DNA from: Methylobacterium mesophilicum SR1.6/6
GTDB lineage: Bacteria > Pseudomonadota > Alphaproteobacteria > Rhizobiales > Beijerinckiaceae
DNA length: 64,000 bases
Direction of reading: 5' to 3'
NCBI RefSeq assembly: GCF_000364445.2
Contig: NZ_CP043538.1
Location: 4,979,447 to 5,043,446 of the forward strand
Shown: piece after piece, positions 27,163 to 36,382 of the stretch
Layout of the letters: every line of letters starts with the position of its first letter
Numbering within the stretch: position 1 is the first letter of the stretch
The notes under the pieces: model-generated
The model's input: the letters and a program-made list of their open reading frames with translations, nothing else
Told to the model about the DNA's origin: nothing
Database searches by the model: none
Program-made: the position numbers and the translations under genes

Positions 27163-28608
27163 ATGACAACCGTCCACTCCGTCCTGCCCTCGCTGGCGCC
27201 GCTCCTGCCCGAGCTGATCCTCGGCATCGGCGTCATGGTGCTGATCCTCTACGGCGCGTGGCGCGGGGATCGCTCGGCCGAGTCCGTCAGCATCGGCGCC
27301 CTAGTCCTGCTCCTCGTCGCCCTGTCGGTGGTGATCTCCCAGCCGGTGAACGGACGGGTCACGACCCTGTCGGGCGCGTTCGTGTCGGACAGCTTCGCCA
27401 AGGTGATGAAGTCGCTGGTGCTGCTCGGCTCCTCGGCGACGATCCTGCTGGCGCACGATTTCTTCAAGCGCGAGCGGATCGACCGGTTCGAGTTCCCCGT
27501 GTTGATCGTGCTCTGCACCATCGGCATGATGGTGATGGTCTCGGCCAACGACCTGATCGCGCTCTATCTCGGTCTGGAGTTGCAGTCGCTCGCCGCCTAC
27601 GTGATCGCGGCGTTCCACCGAGACGACGTGAAGTCCACCGAGGCCGGCCTCAAGTACTTCGTGCTCGGCGCGCTGTCGTCCGGCATGCTGCTCTACGGCG
27701 CCTCGCTGGTCTACGGCTTCACCGGCACGGTCTCGTTCCCCGGCATCGTCTCGGCGCTCAACGAGAATGCCGGCTTCGGCATCGTGCTGGGCATCGTGTT
27801 CCTGGCGGCCGGCGTCTGCTTCAAGCTCGCGGCCGTGCCGTTCCACATGTGGACGCCCGACGTCTACGAGGGCTCGCCGACCCCGGTGACGGCCTTCTTC
27901 GCCTCGGCGCCCAAGATGGCCGCGGTGGCGATGACCGTGCGGGTCTTCATCGGCGCGATGCCGGACGTGACGGCGATCTGGCAGCAGATCTTCATCTTCG
28001 TCTCGGTGGCGTCGATGGCGCTGGGCTCCTTCGCGGCCATCGGCCAGACGTCGATCAAGCGCCTGATGGCCTACTCGTCCATCGCCAATATCGGCTACGC
28101 GCTGATCGGCCTGGCGTCCGGCTCGGAGGAGGGGATCAGCGGGCTCGTCACCTACATGATCATCTACCTCGCGATGACGCTCGGCACCTTCGCGATCATT
28201 CTGTCGCTGCGGCGCCGGGACGTGATGTTCGAGAAGATCGAGGACCTGTCGGGCCTGTCGCGCACCCATCCGTGGCTCGCCTTCTGCCTTGCGGCGATGA
28301 TGTTCTCGCTGGCTGGCATCCCGCCGCTCGCCGGGTTCTTCGCGAAGTTCTACGTCTTCGCCGCCGCCATCAAGGCAGGCCTCGTGACGCTGGCGGTGAT
28401 CGGCGTGGTGACCAGCGTGGTCGGCGCCTACTACTATCTGCGTGTCGTGCGGATCATGTACTTCGACGAGCCGAAGGAGCCGTACGAGGCGATGGCCCCG
28501 GGCCTGCGCGTCGTGCTCGCTTTGTCGAGCGTCGTAGTGGTCCTGTTCTTCCTCCTGCCCGGGCCGCTGGTCGGCGCCGCCGGCCGGGCCGCCAAGTCGC
28601 TGTTCTAG
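27163..28608 (+). CDS. nuoN: NADH-quinone oxidoreductase subunit N
   Basis: A 481-residue antiporter-like subunit (ND2 homologue) with about fourteen helices. Landmarks are LYLGLELQSLAAYVIAAF (about 130-147), FKLAAVPFHMWTPDVYEG (about 222-239) and SIKRLMAYSSIANIGYAL (about 297-314). It is the last subunit gene of the locus; birA begins 7 bp after its stop, so the two are probably co-transcribed. Confidence 0.96.
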   Translation: MTTVHSVLPSLAPLLPELILGIGVMVLILYGAWRGDRSAESVSIGALVLLLVALSVVISQPVNGRVTTLSGAFVSDSFAKVMKSLVLLGSSATILLAHDFFKRERIDRFEFPVLIVLCTIGMMVMVSANDLIALYLGLELQSLAAYVIAAFHRDDVKSTEAGLKYFVLGALSSGMLLYGASLVYGFTGTVSFPGIVSALNENAGFGIVLGIVFLAAGVCFKLAAVPFHMWTPDVYEGSPTPVTAFFASAPKMAAVAMTVRVFIGAMPDVTAIWQQIFIFVSVASMALGSFAAIGQTSIKRLMAYSSIANIGYALIGLASGSEEGISGLVTYMIIYLAMTLGTFAIILSLRRRDVMFEKIEDLSGLSRTHPWLAFCLAAMMFSLAGIPPLAGFFAKFYVFAAAIKAGLVTLAVIGVVTSVVGAYYYLRVVRIMYFDEPKEPYEAMAPGLRVVLALSSVVVVLFFLLPGPLVGAAGRAAKSLF

Positions 28609-28615
28609 GACGGCC

Positions 28616-29419
28616 TTGCCCTACCGACTCGGGCCCGAGGCGCGCAGCCAGGGCCACCGCCTGCACGTCCATGACACCCTCGGCTCCACCAACACGGAGG
28701 CGATGGCGCAGGCGCGCGCGGGCGAGACCGGACCGCTCTGGGTGGTGACGCACCGGCAGGAGGCGGGCCGCGGGCGGCGCGGCAACAGCTGGACGGCCCT
28801 TCCGGGAAACCTCGCTGCAAGCGTGCTCTGGCCGGTCGCCGGGGTGGCGTCGGATCACCTTGCCGAACTGGGCTTCGTGGCTGGGCTGGCGCTGATCGAG
28901 GCGCTGCAGGCGGCCTGCGGCACCCTGCCGGATACCGGATCCGGGGCGGACGCCCGATCTCTCCGGCTCAAATGGCCGAACGACGTGCTGCTCGGCGGCG
29001 CCAAGCTCGCGGGCTTGCTTCTGGAGGCCGAGACGCTGCCGGGCGGCCGGCGTGCCGTAGTCGTCGGCTTCGGCGTCAACGTCGCGGCGGCTCCGGACGG
29101 GCTTCCCGCCACAAGCTTGGCGGCGGCGGGTTACGCCGTCGACGCTGAGGCGCTACTGGAACACCTCTCGGATCGGATGGCCGCGCGGGCGCGCGCCTGG
29201 GACCGGGGACGGAATTTCGCTGCCCTGCGCGCCGATTGGCTGGCGCGGGCCGCCGGTCTCGGATCCGAGATCGCGGTGCGCAGCGGCGGACATACCCTCA
29301 CGGGCGTGTTCGAGACGATCGACGAGGGGGGGCGGCTCGTGATCCTCGCCCCCGATGGGAACCGGCATACCGTGACGGCGGGCGAGGTGCATTTCGGATC
29401 GGCCGCGACGGCGGCCTGA
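28616..29419 (+). CDS. birA: Biotin--[acetyl-CoA-carboxylase] ligase
   Basis: A 267-residue biotin protein ligase that attaches biotin to carboxylase carrier domains. It has STNTEAMAQA (about 23-32), the nucleotide/biotin loop GRGRRGNSW (about 52-60), and KWPNDVLLGGAKLAGLLLE (about 121-139) with the conserved Lys. The N-terminal DNA-binding domain of E. coli BirA is absent, so this is a class I enzyme without a repressor role. The start is TTG at 28616 behind AGGA. It follows nuoN by 7 bp and precedes the RNase J gene by 16 bp, an arrangement common in alphaproteobacteria. Confidence 0.93.
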   Translation: MPYRLGPEARSQGHRLHVHDTLGSTNTEAMAQARAGETGPLWVVTHRQEAGRGRRGNSWTALPGNLAASVLWPVAGVASDHLAELGFVAGLALIEALQAACGTLPDTGSGADARSLRLKWPNDVLLGGAKLAGLLLEAETLPGGRRAVVVGFGVNVAAAPDGLPATSLAAAGYAVDAEALLEHLSDRMAARARAWDRGRNFAALRADWLARAAGLGSEIAVRSGGHTLTGVFETIDEGGRLVILAPDGNRHTVTAGEVHFGSAATAA

Positions 29420-29435
29420 GTTTGGACGACGACAG

Positions 29436-31109
29436 ATGGCAACAGGACAGGAAGAGCTCGTCTTCCTGCCGCTCGGCGGCGTGGGCGAGATCGGGATGAA
29501 TGCGGCGCTCTACGGCTTCGGGCCGGAGAAGGGCCGCAAGTGGATCATGGTCGATTGCGGCATGGGCTTCGCCAGCGAGGAGAAGATGCCGGGCATCGAC
29601 CTGATGTACCCGGACCTCACCTTCATCGAGGAGAAGCGCAAGGACCTGCTCGGAATCTTCATCACCCACGCCCACGAGGACCATATCGGAGCGATCTCGG
29701 AGCTGTGGTCGCGGCTCAAGGCGCCGGTCTACGCGACCCGCTTCGCCAAGAACCTGCTTGAGACCCGCCGCCTGTCCGAGGCCGGCGCCCCGAAGGTGGA
29801 CCTGCGCGAGGTGAAGCCCGGCCGGCGCGTGACCGTCGGTCCGTTCGAGCTCGAATATGTGCCGGTCTCGCACTCGATCCCAGAATCGAACGCCATCGCG
29901 ATCCGCACCGCGGCCGGCCTCGTGGTTCATACCGGCGACTGGAAGATCGACCCGACGCCGGTGGCCGGCGAGGTCACCTCGCCCGAGGCCTTCACGGCGC
30001 TCGGCGACGAGGGCATCCTGGCGCTCGTCTGCGATTCCACCAACGTGGTCCGCGAGGGCTTTTCCCCCAGCGAGCGCGAAGTTGCGGCGACCCTCAAGAC
30101 CCTGATCGCCGAGGCACCCCACCGGGTCGCGGTGACCACCTTCGCGTCGAACGTCGCGCGCATCCGGGCCGTCGCCGAGGCGGCGGTGGCGTGCGGCCGC
30201 GAGATCGTGGCGGTCGGCCGGGCCATGGACCGGGTGATCGACGTGGCCCGCGAGTGTGGCTACCTCGACGGCCTGCCTGAGTTCCGCCGCTCGGATTCGT
30301 GGAAGAGCCTGCCCAGGGAGCGGGTCGTGGCCCTGCTCACCGGCTCGCAGGGCGAGCCGCGGGCGGCTCTGGCCCGGGTCTCCCGCCGCGACCACCCGGA
30401 CATCAGCCTGACCGCGGGCGACCGGGTGATCTTCTCCTCGCGCGCGATTCCCGGCAACGAGCGCGACGTCGGCGCGATCATCAACGACCTGATCGAGCAG
30501 GGCGTCGAGGTGATCACCGACCGCACCGCCCTGGTCCACGTCTCCGGCCACCCGCGCCGGGACGAGATGGTCGAGATGTACAAGTGGACGCGGCCCGGCA
30601 CCGCGATCCCGGTCCACGGCGAGGCGCTTCACCTCGACGAGCATGCCCGCTTCGCCCGCGCGCAAGGCGTGCAGAACGTCGTGAAGGCCCGCAACGGCAG
30701 CCTGATCCGCCTGAGCCCCGGCACGCCGGAGGTGATCGACCACGTGAAGGCCGGCCGCCTGTTCAAGGACGGCGACGTCCTGATCGACGAGAAGGACCGG
30801 GCGATCCCGGAGCGGCGGAAGCTGATGCAGGCGGGCCTCGTCTCGGTGGCGATCGCCATCGACGAGGACGGCGTCGTGCTCGGCGAGCCGGCAGTGGACA
30901 TCATCGGCCTGCCGAACCGGGGACGGTCCGGCGAGCCGCTGATCGAGACCGTGGTGGATGCCGTGTCGCGGACCCTGTCGGGGATGTCGCGGGGCAAGCT
31001 CAAGGACTCGGAGAGCGTCGAGAAGACGGTCGACCGGGCGGTGCGCACCGCCGTCAACGAGGTCTGGGGCAAGAAGCCCGCCTGCCACGTGCAGGTTGTG
31101 GAGGTTTAG
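29436..31109 (+). CDS. rnj: Ribonuclease J
   Basis: A 557-residue metallo-beta-lactamase/beta-CASP ribonuclease with 5'-exo and endonuclease activity in mRNA decay and rRNA maturation. The opening FLPLGGVGEIGMNAALYGFG, the metal motif HAHEDH at residues 78-83, VPVSHSIPES, HTGDWKID and CDSTNV identify the family. The beta-CASP part has LTGSQGEPRAALAR and SSRAIPGNE, with VHVSGHPRRDEM and IPVHGEALHL beyond it. The length fits the roughly 555-residue alphaproteobacterial type. It is probably in one transcription unit with birA. Confidence 0.95.
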   Translation: MATGQEELVFLPLGGVGEIGMNAALYGFGPEKGRKWIMVDCGMGFASEEKMPGIDLMYPDLTFIEEKRKDLLGIFITHAHEDHIGAISELWSRLKAPVYATRFAKNLLETRRLSEAGAPKVDLREVKPGRRVTVGPFELEYVPVSHSIPESNAIAIRTAAGLVVHTGDWKIDPTPVAGEVTSPEAFTALGDEGILALVCDSTNVVREGFSPSEREVAATLKTLIAEAPHRVAVTTFASNVARIRAVAEAAVACGREIVAVGRAMDRVIDVARECGYLDGLPEFRRSDSWKSLPRERVVALLTGSQGEPRAALARVSRRDHPDISLTAGDRVIFSSRAIPGNERDVGAIINDLIEQGVEVITDRTALVHVSGHPRRDEMVEMYKWTRPGTAIPVHGEALHLDEHARFARAQGVQNVVKARNGSLIRLSPGTPEVIDHVKAGRLFKDGDVLIDEKDRAIPERRKLMQAGLVSVAIAIDEDGVVLGEPAVDIIGLPNRGRSGEPLIETVVDAVSRTLSGMSRGKLKDSESVEKTVDRAVRTAVNEVWGKKPACHVQVVEV

Positions 31110-31156
31110 GGTACGAAACCGACACGACGTATCCAGGCAGATCCGACCCATCCCCC

Positions 31157-31262
31157 CTCATCCTGAGGTGCCCGCGAACTGGGCCTCGAAGGAGCTCTCC
31201 AGAAGGCGTCGCGTTTCCTGAAGGCCTCCTTCGGAGCTTCTGCGCAGCCCCCTGGGATGAGG
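31157..31262. repeat. Dispersed palindrome, family A, downstream of RNase J
   Basis: Same layout as the copy in the nuoF-nuoG gap. It opens with CCTCATCCTGAGGTGCC, includes GGCCTCGAAGGAG and its inverse GCCTCCTTCGGAG, and closes with CTGGGATGAGG. It lies between the RNase J gene and the epimerase gene, which start in the same direction. Confidence 0.78.
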
Positions 31263-31319
31263 TCGGCGGATGGGAGAGGTAAGACCTGCCGATCGGTGCG
31301 CGAACGGGGAGGAACAACC

Positions 31320-31724
31320 ATGATCGGCCGTCTCAACCATGTGGCCATCGCCGTGCAGGATCTCGATGCCGCCTGCGCGGTTTATCGCGACACGCTGGGC
31401 GCGACGATCACCGCACCCCTGCCGCAGCCGGAACACGGCGTCACCGTCGTGTTCGTGGAGCTGCCGAACAGCAAGATCGAGCTGATGGCGCCCCTAGGCG
31501 AGGGCTCGCCGGTCGAGGCCTTCGTGGCGCGCAACCCGGGCGGGGGCATCCACCACGTCTGCTACGAGGTCGACGACATCCTGGCCGCCCGCGACAAGCT
31601 GAAGGCGCAGGGCGCCCGGGTGCTCGGCACCGGCGAGCCGCGGATCGGCGCCCACGGCAAGCCGGTCCTGTTCCTGCACCCCAAGGACTTCCTCGGCACC
31701 CTGGTCGAGCTGGAACAGGTGTGA
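31320..31724 (+). CDS. mce: Methylmalonyl-CoA epimerase
   Basis: A 134-residue glyoxalase-fold protein that interconverts (2R)- and (2S)-methylmalonyl-CoA. It starts GRLNHVAIAVQDLDAA with the metal His at residue 7. It continues with VVFVELPNSKIELMAPLGE and GGGIHHVCYEVDDI (second metal His), and ends FLHPKDFLGTLVELEQ with the conserved Glu. ATG 31320 is preferred over the upstream start at 31257 because GGGGAGG lies just before it. In Methylobacterium this enzyme serves the ethylmalonyl-CoA pathway for C2 assimilation. Confidence 0.93.
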   Translation: MIGRLNHVAIAVQDLDAACAVYRDTLGATITAPLPQPEHGVTVVFVELPNSKIELMAPLGEGSPVEAFVARNPGGGIHHVCYEVDDILAARDKLKAQGARVLGTGEPRIGAHGKPVLFLHPKDFLGTLVELEQV

Positions 31725-32056
31725 GCCGGTTGATGGCGACGCTCGCCCGCTCCACGCCGATGACGCTCGCCGTCATCACCGCGCTGGTGGCCGTCTTCGT
31801 GGCCGCAGGGGTGAGCCTGTTCAAGCTGACGGTGGGGGGCGCCATCGCCCTCTACTTCGTGGTCTGGTGGACGCTGCTCTTCGCGGTTCTGCCCCTGCGC
31901 AACCAGCCGGAGACGCGACCCAGCCACGTGGTGCCGGGACAGGACCCGGGCGCGCCCGCGGCGCCGCGGCTGCGCGAGAAAGCCATCTGGACGACGCTCG
32001 TGGCGGGGGCCGCCTTCCTCATCGCCCTGGCGGTGTTCCCGCTCACCGGGCTGTAG
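31721..32056 (+). CDS. DUF1467 family membrane protein
   Basis: A 111-residue protein with two membrane helices (about 15-35 and 90-110) separated by a conserved cytoplasmic loop (WWTLLFAVLPLRNQPE, then LREKAIWTTL). This pattern is DUF1467, small alphaproteobacterial proteins usually found next to methylmalonyl-CoA epimerase, as here. The GTG at 31721 overlaps the epimerase stop (GTGA); an ATG at 31733 is an alternative. Function unknown. Confidence 0.82.
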   Translation: MSRLMATLARSTPMTLAVITALVAVFVAAGVSLFKLTVGGAIALYFVVWWTLLFAVLPLRNQPETRPSHVVPGQDPGAPAAPRLREKAIWTTLVAGAAFLIALAVFPLTGL

Positions 32057-32062
32057 GGCGGA

Positions 32063-32269
32063 TCAGAGCAACGTTCCCGGCAGCGTCCCGGAGGGCGTCA
32101 CCGTCAGCGACTTGCCGGCCCGCGCCACCAAGTGGGCGAAGGCGAGGGCGGCCGCCGAGGCCTGCGCGGCCGACGGGAAGGTCTGGTCCGACTCGGCGAT
32201 CGTCTCGTCGGCCTCGCCGAGCAGGACCCAGGACCAGCGGTCGCCGTCTTGGCGGATCTGGAAGTGCAT
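32063..32269 (-). CDS. Small protein, possibly DUF1508/YegP-like
   Basis: A 68-residue protein starting MHFQIRQDGDRWSWVLLGEA and continuing with TIAESDQTFPSAAQASAA, a beta-rich then helical pattern that recalls the short YegP/DUF1508 repeat. That link is tentative. ATG at 32269; the frame is open upstream to 32758 but the extra stretch overlaps a candidate small RNA and looks non-coding. It converges with the DUF1467 gene, whose stop is 6 bp away. Confidence 0.6.
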   Translation of the reverse strand: MHFQIRQDGDRWSWVLLGEADETIAESDQTFPSAAQASAAALAFAHLVARAGKSLTVTPSGTLPGTLL

Positions 32270-32483
32270 GGTCGGGCTCGCGGCGACAGGGCCTCGTGCG
32301 CGACCATGCCCGGCCGAAAGCCCCACCGGGTAAACGGCTCGGTCCGGCACTGTCGAAACCTCGACGAAGCCGCGGCTTCTCCGCGCTTTCACCGCTCTCC
32401 CCATCACACGGAGTGTGGCAGCCTGCGAGGGGGGAGAGGTGACCGGCCTTGGCCGAGCCGGCGACGACCCCGCGTGCGGCAAA

Positions 32484-32629
32484 GAATAAAAAAAGCAAGG
32501 CCAGAGGCCTTGCTTTTCAAGCTTCAGTGGCTCGACCTTTGAATATCCTCCGCATTGGCTGCGGGGCGGTCGCTTTTCCTCCCGAGACTCGGACCTTGCG
32601 CCACCTCTTCCGGGCGTCGCAAACATCGC
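32484..32629 (-). ncRNA. Candidate small RNA of about 145 nt
   Basis: A minus-strand transcript is bounded by a -35/-10 pair at 32664-32636 and an intrinsic terminator at 32517-32488. No protein gene lies on the minus strand between 32269 and 36.3 kb, so the pair is orphan. The predicted RNA has internal pairing: CCGC/GCGG around a 7-base loop, enclosed by CGACC/GGTCG, and a possible outer pairing GTGGC/GCCAC. I compared it from memory with SRP RNA, tmRNA, RNase P and 6S RNA and see no match, although 6S cannot be excluded. The 5' end is an estimate. Confidence 0.55.
32488..32517 (-). terminator. Strong intrinsic terminator
   Basis: A 12-bp perfect stem (AAAAGCAAGGCC with GGCCTTGCTTTT) and a 3-base loop. 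On the minus strand the stem runs into seven consecutive T, then ATTC. On the plus strand only four T follow, so it works best for minus-strand transcripts. Confidence 0.85.
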
Positions 32630-32635
32630 GCGACG

Positions 32636-32664
32636 CTTATAGGAACAACAATTCGTGTTGTCAC
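32636..32664 (-). promoter_or_regulatory. Sigma70-like promoter of the candidate small RNA
   Basis: On the minus strand: GTGACA at 32664-32659, a 17-base spacer, and TATAAG at 32641-32636. Both hexamers are close to consensus and the spacing is optimal. Confidence 0.55.
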
Positions 32665-32880
32665 CGGGTCTGCGAGAAAAATCTGCGCTTTCTTGCCGGC
32701 AAATGGGCAGACCGCTTCCAGCCTGGGCAGAGATCCTCCGGGACGCCCCCAACGCCACCGCTTCGCCGCGATTACGCCGCGCCTTGGTCCCGCAGTGCTT
32801 GTAATTTGCGTCTCCGGCGTGTTGTGTGCCGGCGCGCCGCGGCTCCTCCCGGCCGGATCCTCTCCCAAGACTCTGCCGAC

Positions 32881-34206
32881 ATGCGTCTCTCCCGCTACTT
32901 CATGCCAACCTTGCGCGAGACGCCCAAGGAAGCCGAGATCGTCTCGCACCGGCTGATGCTGCGCGCCGGTCTAGTCCGCCAGGAAGCCGCCGGCATCTAC
33001 GCTTGGCTGCCGCTCGGCCTGCGGGTGCTGGAGCGCGTCTGCGCGGTGATCCGCCGGGAGCAGGACCGCTCCGGCGCCATCGAGATCCTGATGCCGACGG
33101 TGCAATCCGCCGAGCTATGGCGGGAATCCGGTCGCTACGACGCCTACGGCAAGGAGATGCTGCGCCTGAAGGACCGGCACGAGCGCGAGATGCTCTACGG
33201 TCCCACCGCCGAGGAGATGGTCACCGAGATTTTTCGCGCGAGCGTCCGATCGTACAAGGATCTCCCGAAGAACCTCTACCAGATCTCGTGGAAGTTCCGC
33301 GACGAGGTGCGGCCGCGCTTCGGCACCATGCGCTCCCGCGAGTTCCTGATGAAGGACGCCTACTCGTTCGACTTCGATCAAGCCGGCGCCCGCCACGCCT
33401 ACAACCGGATGTTCGTGGCCTACCTGCGGACCTTCGCGGGCCTCGGCCTCAAGGCGATCCCGATGCGCGCCGATACCGGCCCGATCGGCGGCGACTTGTC
33501 CCACGAGTTCATCATCCTGGCCAAGACCGGCGAGAGCGAGGTCTTCTGCGACAAGGCCTATCTCGACTTCGACATCCCGCCCGAGACCGTCGATTTCGAC
33601 GACGTCGCCGCTCTTCAGGGCATCGTCGATGCCTGGACCTCGCACTATGCGGCCACCGAGGAGATGCACGAGCCGGAGGCCTTCGCGGAGGTGCCGGAGG
33701 AGAGCCGCCTCGCGGCCCGCGGCATCGAGGTTGGCCACATCTTCTATTTCGGGACCAAGTACTCCGAGCCGATGGGCGCCAAGGTCGCCGGGCCGGACGG
33801 GATCGAGCGCCCGGTCCACATGGGCTCCTATGGCATCGGCCCGAGCCGGCTGGTGGCGGCGATCATCGAGGCGAGCCACGACGAGGCCGGGATCATCTGG
33901 CCGGACGCGGTAGCGCCGTTCGACGTGGCGCTGATCAACCTCAAGGTCGGCGATGCTGCCACCGACGCCGCCTGCGCGCAGATCCAGTCAGACCTCGAGA
34001 CCGCCGGCCTGTCGGTGCTCTACGACGACCGCGACGAGCGCCCCGGCGCCAAGTTCGCCACCGCAGACCTGATCGGCCTGCCCTGGCAGGTGATCGTCGG
34101 GCCGAAGGGTCTGGCCGAGGGCAAGGTGGAGCTGAAGCGGCGTGCCGGCGGCGAGCGCGAGAGCCTCGCGACCGTCGACCTGCTGGCGCGCATCCGGCGC
34201 GTCTGA
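32881..34206 (+). CDS. proS: Prolyl-tRNA synthetase, short alphaproteobacterial type
   Basis: A 441-residue class II synthetase that charges tRNA-Pro. It has [20 protein letters not shown] at the start, motif 2 around [21 protein letters not shown] (about 138-158), [11 protein letters not shown], and motif 3 [15 protein letters not shown] (about 316-330). The anticodon-binding domain follows ([20 protein letters not shown]). It lacks the roughly 180-residue editing insertion of E. coli ProS, as is usual in this class. ATG 32881 fits the family; the open frame from 32449 extends through the intergenic region and is not real. It is 9 bp upstream of lolC/E. Confidence 0.96.
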   Translation: MRLSRYFMPTLRETPKEAEIVSHRLMLRAGLVRQEAAGIYAWLPLGLRVLERVCAVIRREQDRSGAIEILMPTVQSAELWRESGRYDAYGKEMLRLKDRHEREMLYGPTAEEMVTEIFRASVRSYKDLPKNLYQISWKFRDEVRPRFGTMRSREFLMKDAYSFDFDQAGARHAYNRMFVAYLRTFAGLGLKAIPMRADTGPIGGDLSHEFIILAKTGESEVFCDKAYLDFDIPPETVDFDDVAALQGIVDAWTSHYAATEEMHEPEAFAEVPEESRLAARGIEVGHIFYFGTKYSEPMGAKVAGPDGIERPVHMGSYGIGPSRLVAAIIEASHDEAGIIWPDAVAPFDVALINLKVGDAATDAACAQIQSDLETAGLSVLYDDRDERPGAKFATADLIGLPWQVIVGPKGLAEGKVELKRRAGGERESLATVDLLARIRRV

Positions 34207-34215
34207 GGCGGGCAG

Positions 34216-35517
34216 ATGGCGGCATCGGCGGCGATGGACCGGCTGAAGGGCCTCTTTGCGGCCTCGTTCCGCGAGGGCACCGCGCCCTTCGCGCCGTTCG
34301 AGTGGATCCTCGCCGGCCGCTACCTCCGGGCGCGGCGCCGGGGTGGCGGCGTATCGGTGGTGGCGTTCTTCTCGGTGCTGGGCATCGCGCTGGGCGTCGC
34401 CACGCTGATCATCGTGCTTTCCGTGATGAACGGCTTCCGCGCCGAGCTGCTGTCGAAGATCGTGGGCATCAACGGCCACCTCTTCGCCACGCCGATCGAC
34501 CGACCGTTCGACGACTGGACCGACCTCTCGGAGCGCCTGTCGAAGGTAGCGGGTGTGCGCGCGGCGGTGCCGCTGGTGGAGGGACAGGCCTTCGCCTCGT
34601 CGCAGTACGGCGGCTCCGGCGTCATCATCCGCGGCGTGCGGGCGGCCGATCTCGACGCCCTGGCGGCCGTGTCCACCTCGATCCGCGGCGGCACCCTGGA
34701 GGGTTTCGATGACGGCACCGGCGTCCTGATCGGCCGGCGGCTCGCCGACACGCTGGGCCTGCAGGCCGGCGACACGATCACGCTGGTGACGCCGAAGGGC
34801 TCGTCAACGCCCTTCGGGACCGCGCCGCGCACCAAGAGCTACACGGTCAAGGCGGTGTTCGAGGTCGGCATGACCGAGTTCGACCAGACCTTCGTGTTCA
34901 TGCCGCTCGCCGAGGCGCAGGCCTTCTTCAACAAGGACGGCGACGTCAGCATGATCGAGATCTACGTCGACGATCCCGACCATGTCGGCGACATGCGCGA
35001 GCCCCTGGAACTGGCGGCGGAACGCCCGATCCTGCTCACCGACTGGCGCCAGCGCAACCGGACCTTCTTCGGAGCCCTGGAGGTCGAGCGGAACGTGATG
35101 TTCCTGATCCTCAGTCTGATCGTCGTGGTGGCGACGCTCAACATCGTCTCCGGGCTGATCCTCCTTGTGCGCGACAAGTCGAGCGACATCGCGATCCTGC
35201 GCACCATGGGGGCGACGCCGGGCACGATCATGCGGGTATTCCTGATCAACGGCGCCCTGATCGGCGTGGTCGGCACGCTCAGCGGGCTGGCGCTCGGCAT
35301 CCTGATCACGCTCAACATCAAGCCGATCCAGCACGTGCTGTTTCCGGGCGCCTGGGATCCCACCGTGCGCTTCCTCGCCGAGATCCCGGCCCAGATGAAC
35401 CCGAAGGAGATCACCGCCGTGGTGATCACCTCGCTGCTGCTGTCGCTCGCGGCGACGCTCTATCCCTCCTGGCGCGCCGCCCGGCTCGATCCGGTGCAGG
35501 CCCTCCGCTACGGCTGA
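34216..35517 (+). CDS. lolC: Lipoprotein-releasing ABC transporter permease LolC/LolE
   Basis: A 433-residue inner-membrane permease that extracts lipoproteins for transfer to the outer membrane. It has the N-terminal helix after [34 protein letters not shown], and a large periplasmic domain at about 75-300. A FtsX-like domain with three helices follows ([34 protein letters not shown]). The C-terminus is [17 protein letters not shown]. Only one permease gene is present, so it probably acts as a homodimer with LolD. It follows proS by 9 bp and precedes lolD by 14 bp. Confidence 0.94.
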   Translation: MAASAAMDRLKGLFAASFREGTAPFAPFEWILAGRYLRARRRGGGVSVVAFFSVLGIALGVATLIIVLSVMNGFRAELLSKIVGINGHLFATPIDRPFDDWTDLSERLSKVAGVRAAVPLVEGQAFASSQYGGSGVIIRGVRAADLDALAAVSTSIRGGTLEGFDDGTGVLIGRRLADTLGLQAGDTITLVTPKGSSTPFGTAPRTKSYTVKAVFEVGMTEFDQTFVFMPLAEAQAFFNKDGDVSMIEIYVDDPDHVGDMREPLELAAERPILLTDWRQRNRTFFGALEVERNVMFLILSLIVVVATLNIVSGLILLVRDKSSDIAILRTMGATPGTIMRVFLINGALIGVVGTLSGLALGILITLNIKPIQHVLFPGAWDPTVRFLAEIPAQMNPKEITAVVITSLLLSLAATLYPSWRAARLDPVQALRYG

Positions 35518-35531
35518 CGGGCCCCTTTCCG

Positions 35532-36245
35532 ATGAGCGATTCGAGCCAGACGACCGGCGACCAGCCGGTGCCGGCCCTGTTCTTCTCCCGCGTCGAGCGG
35601 CGCTACGCCCAGGCCGAGGGCGCGCTGGAGATTCTGCGCGGGGCCGACCTCGCGATCTGGCCGGGGGAGCTGGTGGCGCTGGTGGCGCCGTCGGGCGCCG
35701 GCAAGTCGACCCTGCTGCACCTCGCCGGCCTGCTGGAGCGGCCGGACGGCGGCGAGATCTACATCGGTGGCCAGCCCACCGCCGCGATGGCGGATTCCGA
35801 GCGCACCCGCCTGCGCCGCGAGGAGATGGGTTTCGTCTACCAGTTCCACCATCTGCTGCCGGAATTCTCCGCCCTGGAGAACGTGGTGATGCCCCAGCTC
35901 ATCCGCGGCCTGAAGCGCCCGGAGGCCCGAGCCCGAGCCACCGAACTCCTGAGCTTCCTCGGCCTCAAGGAGCGCCTGCCGCATCGCCCGGCGGAGCTGT
36001 CGGGGGGCGAGCAGCAGCGGGTGGCGATCGCCCGGGCGGTGGCCAACGGCCCGCGGCTCCTGCTCGCCGACGAGCCCACCGGCAATCTCGACCCGGGCAC
36101 GGCCGGGCACGTCTTCTCGGTGCTGATGGCCCTGGTCCGCGCCTCGGGCCTCGCCGCCCTGGTGGCGACCCACAATCTGGACCTCGCCGCCCGTATGGAC
36201 CGCCGGGTGACCATCCGCGACGGGCTGATCACGCCGCTCGACTGA
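35532..36245 (+). CDS. lolD: Lipoprotein-releasing ABC transporter ATPase LolD
   Basis: A 237-residue ABC ATPase. Walker A is APSGAGKST (about 54-62), the Q-loop is [18 protein letters not shown] (about 102-119), the signature is [15 protein letters not shown] (about 154-168), and Walker [13 protein letters not shown] follows (about 176-187). The FHHLLPEF and NLD segments are typical of the LolD/MacB group. Direct linkage to the LolC/E permease settles the role. A hairpin at 36269-36299 may end the proS-lolC-lolD unit. Confidence 0.94.
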   Translation: MSDSSQTTGDQPVPALFFSRVERRYAQAEGALEILRGADLAIWPGELVALVAPSGAGKSTLLHLAGLLERPDGGEIYIGGQPTAAMADSERTRLRREEMGFVYQFHHLLPEFSALENVVMPQLIRGLKRPEARARATELLSFLGLKERLPHRPAELSGGEQQRVAIARAVANGPRLLLADEPTGNLDPGTAGHVFSVLMALVRASGLAALVATHNLDLAARMDRRVTIRDGLITPLD

Positions 36246-36268
36246 TCCGGTTCGCGCCAGATGCCTTC

Positions 36269-36299
36269 TGCACCGCCTCGCTGTGAGCGGAGCGGTGCA
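36269..36299 (+). terminator. Hairpin after lolD
   Basis: TGCACCGC and GCGGTGCA pair (8 bp) with additional internal CGCT/AGCG pairing. There is no T run after it, so it may be a rho-assisted or weak terminator, or an mRNA 3'-end stabiliser. Confidence 0.45.
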
Positions 36300-36382
36300 A
36301 TTCAGGGACGCACGTCGAAGGTCGCACTGCCCTGGATCACCGCGCCGCGCGCGCGATGATGCTGCGAGCGGCCTCGAAGGCC

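Larger units (their letters stand above)
32270..32880. other. Long intergenic region upstream of proS
   Basis: 611 bp without a convincing protein gene. It contains a complete minus-strand promoter-terminator pair (32484-32664) that marks a candidate small RNA, and presumably the proS promoter closer to 32880. Base composition is less G/C-rich around 32480-32720 than in neighbouring genes. Confidence 0.6.

Noticed and set aside
32270..32758. Extension of the small minus-strand protein to 231 residues
   Set aside because: The extra part runs through a terminator and promoter, has mixed composition and no sensible start.
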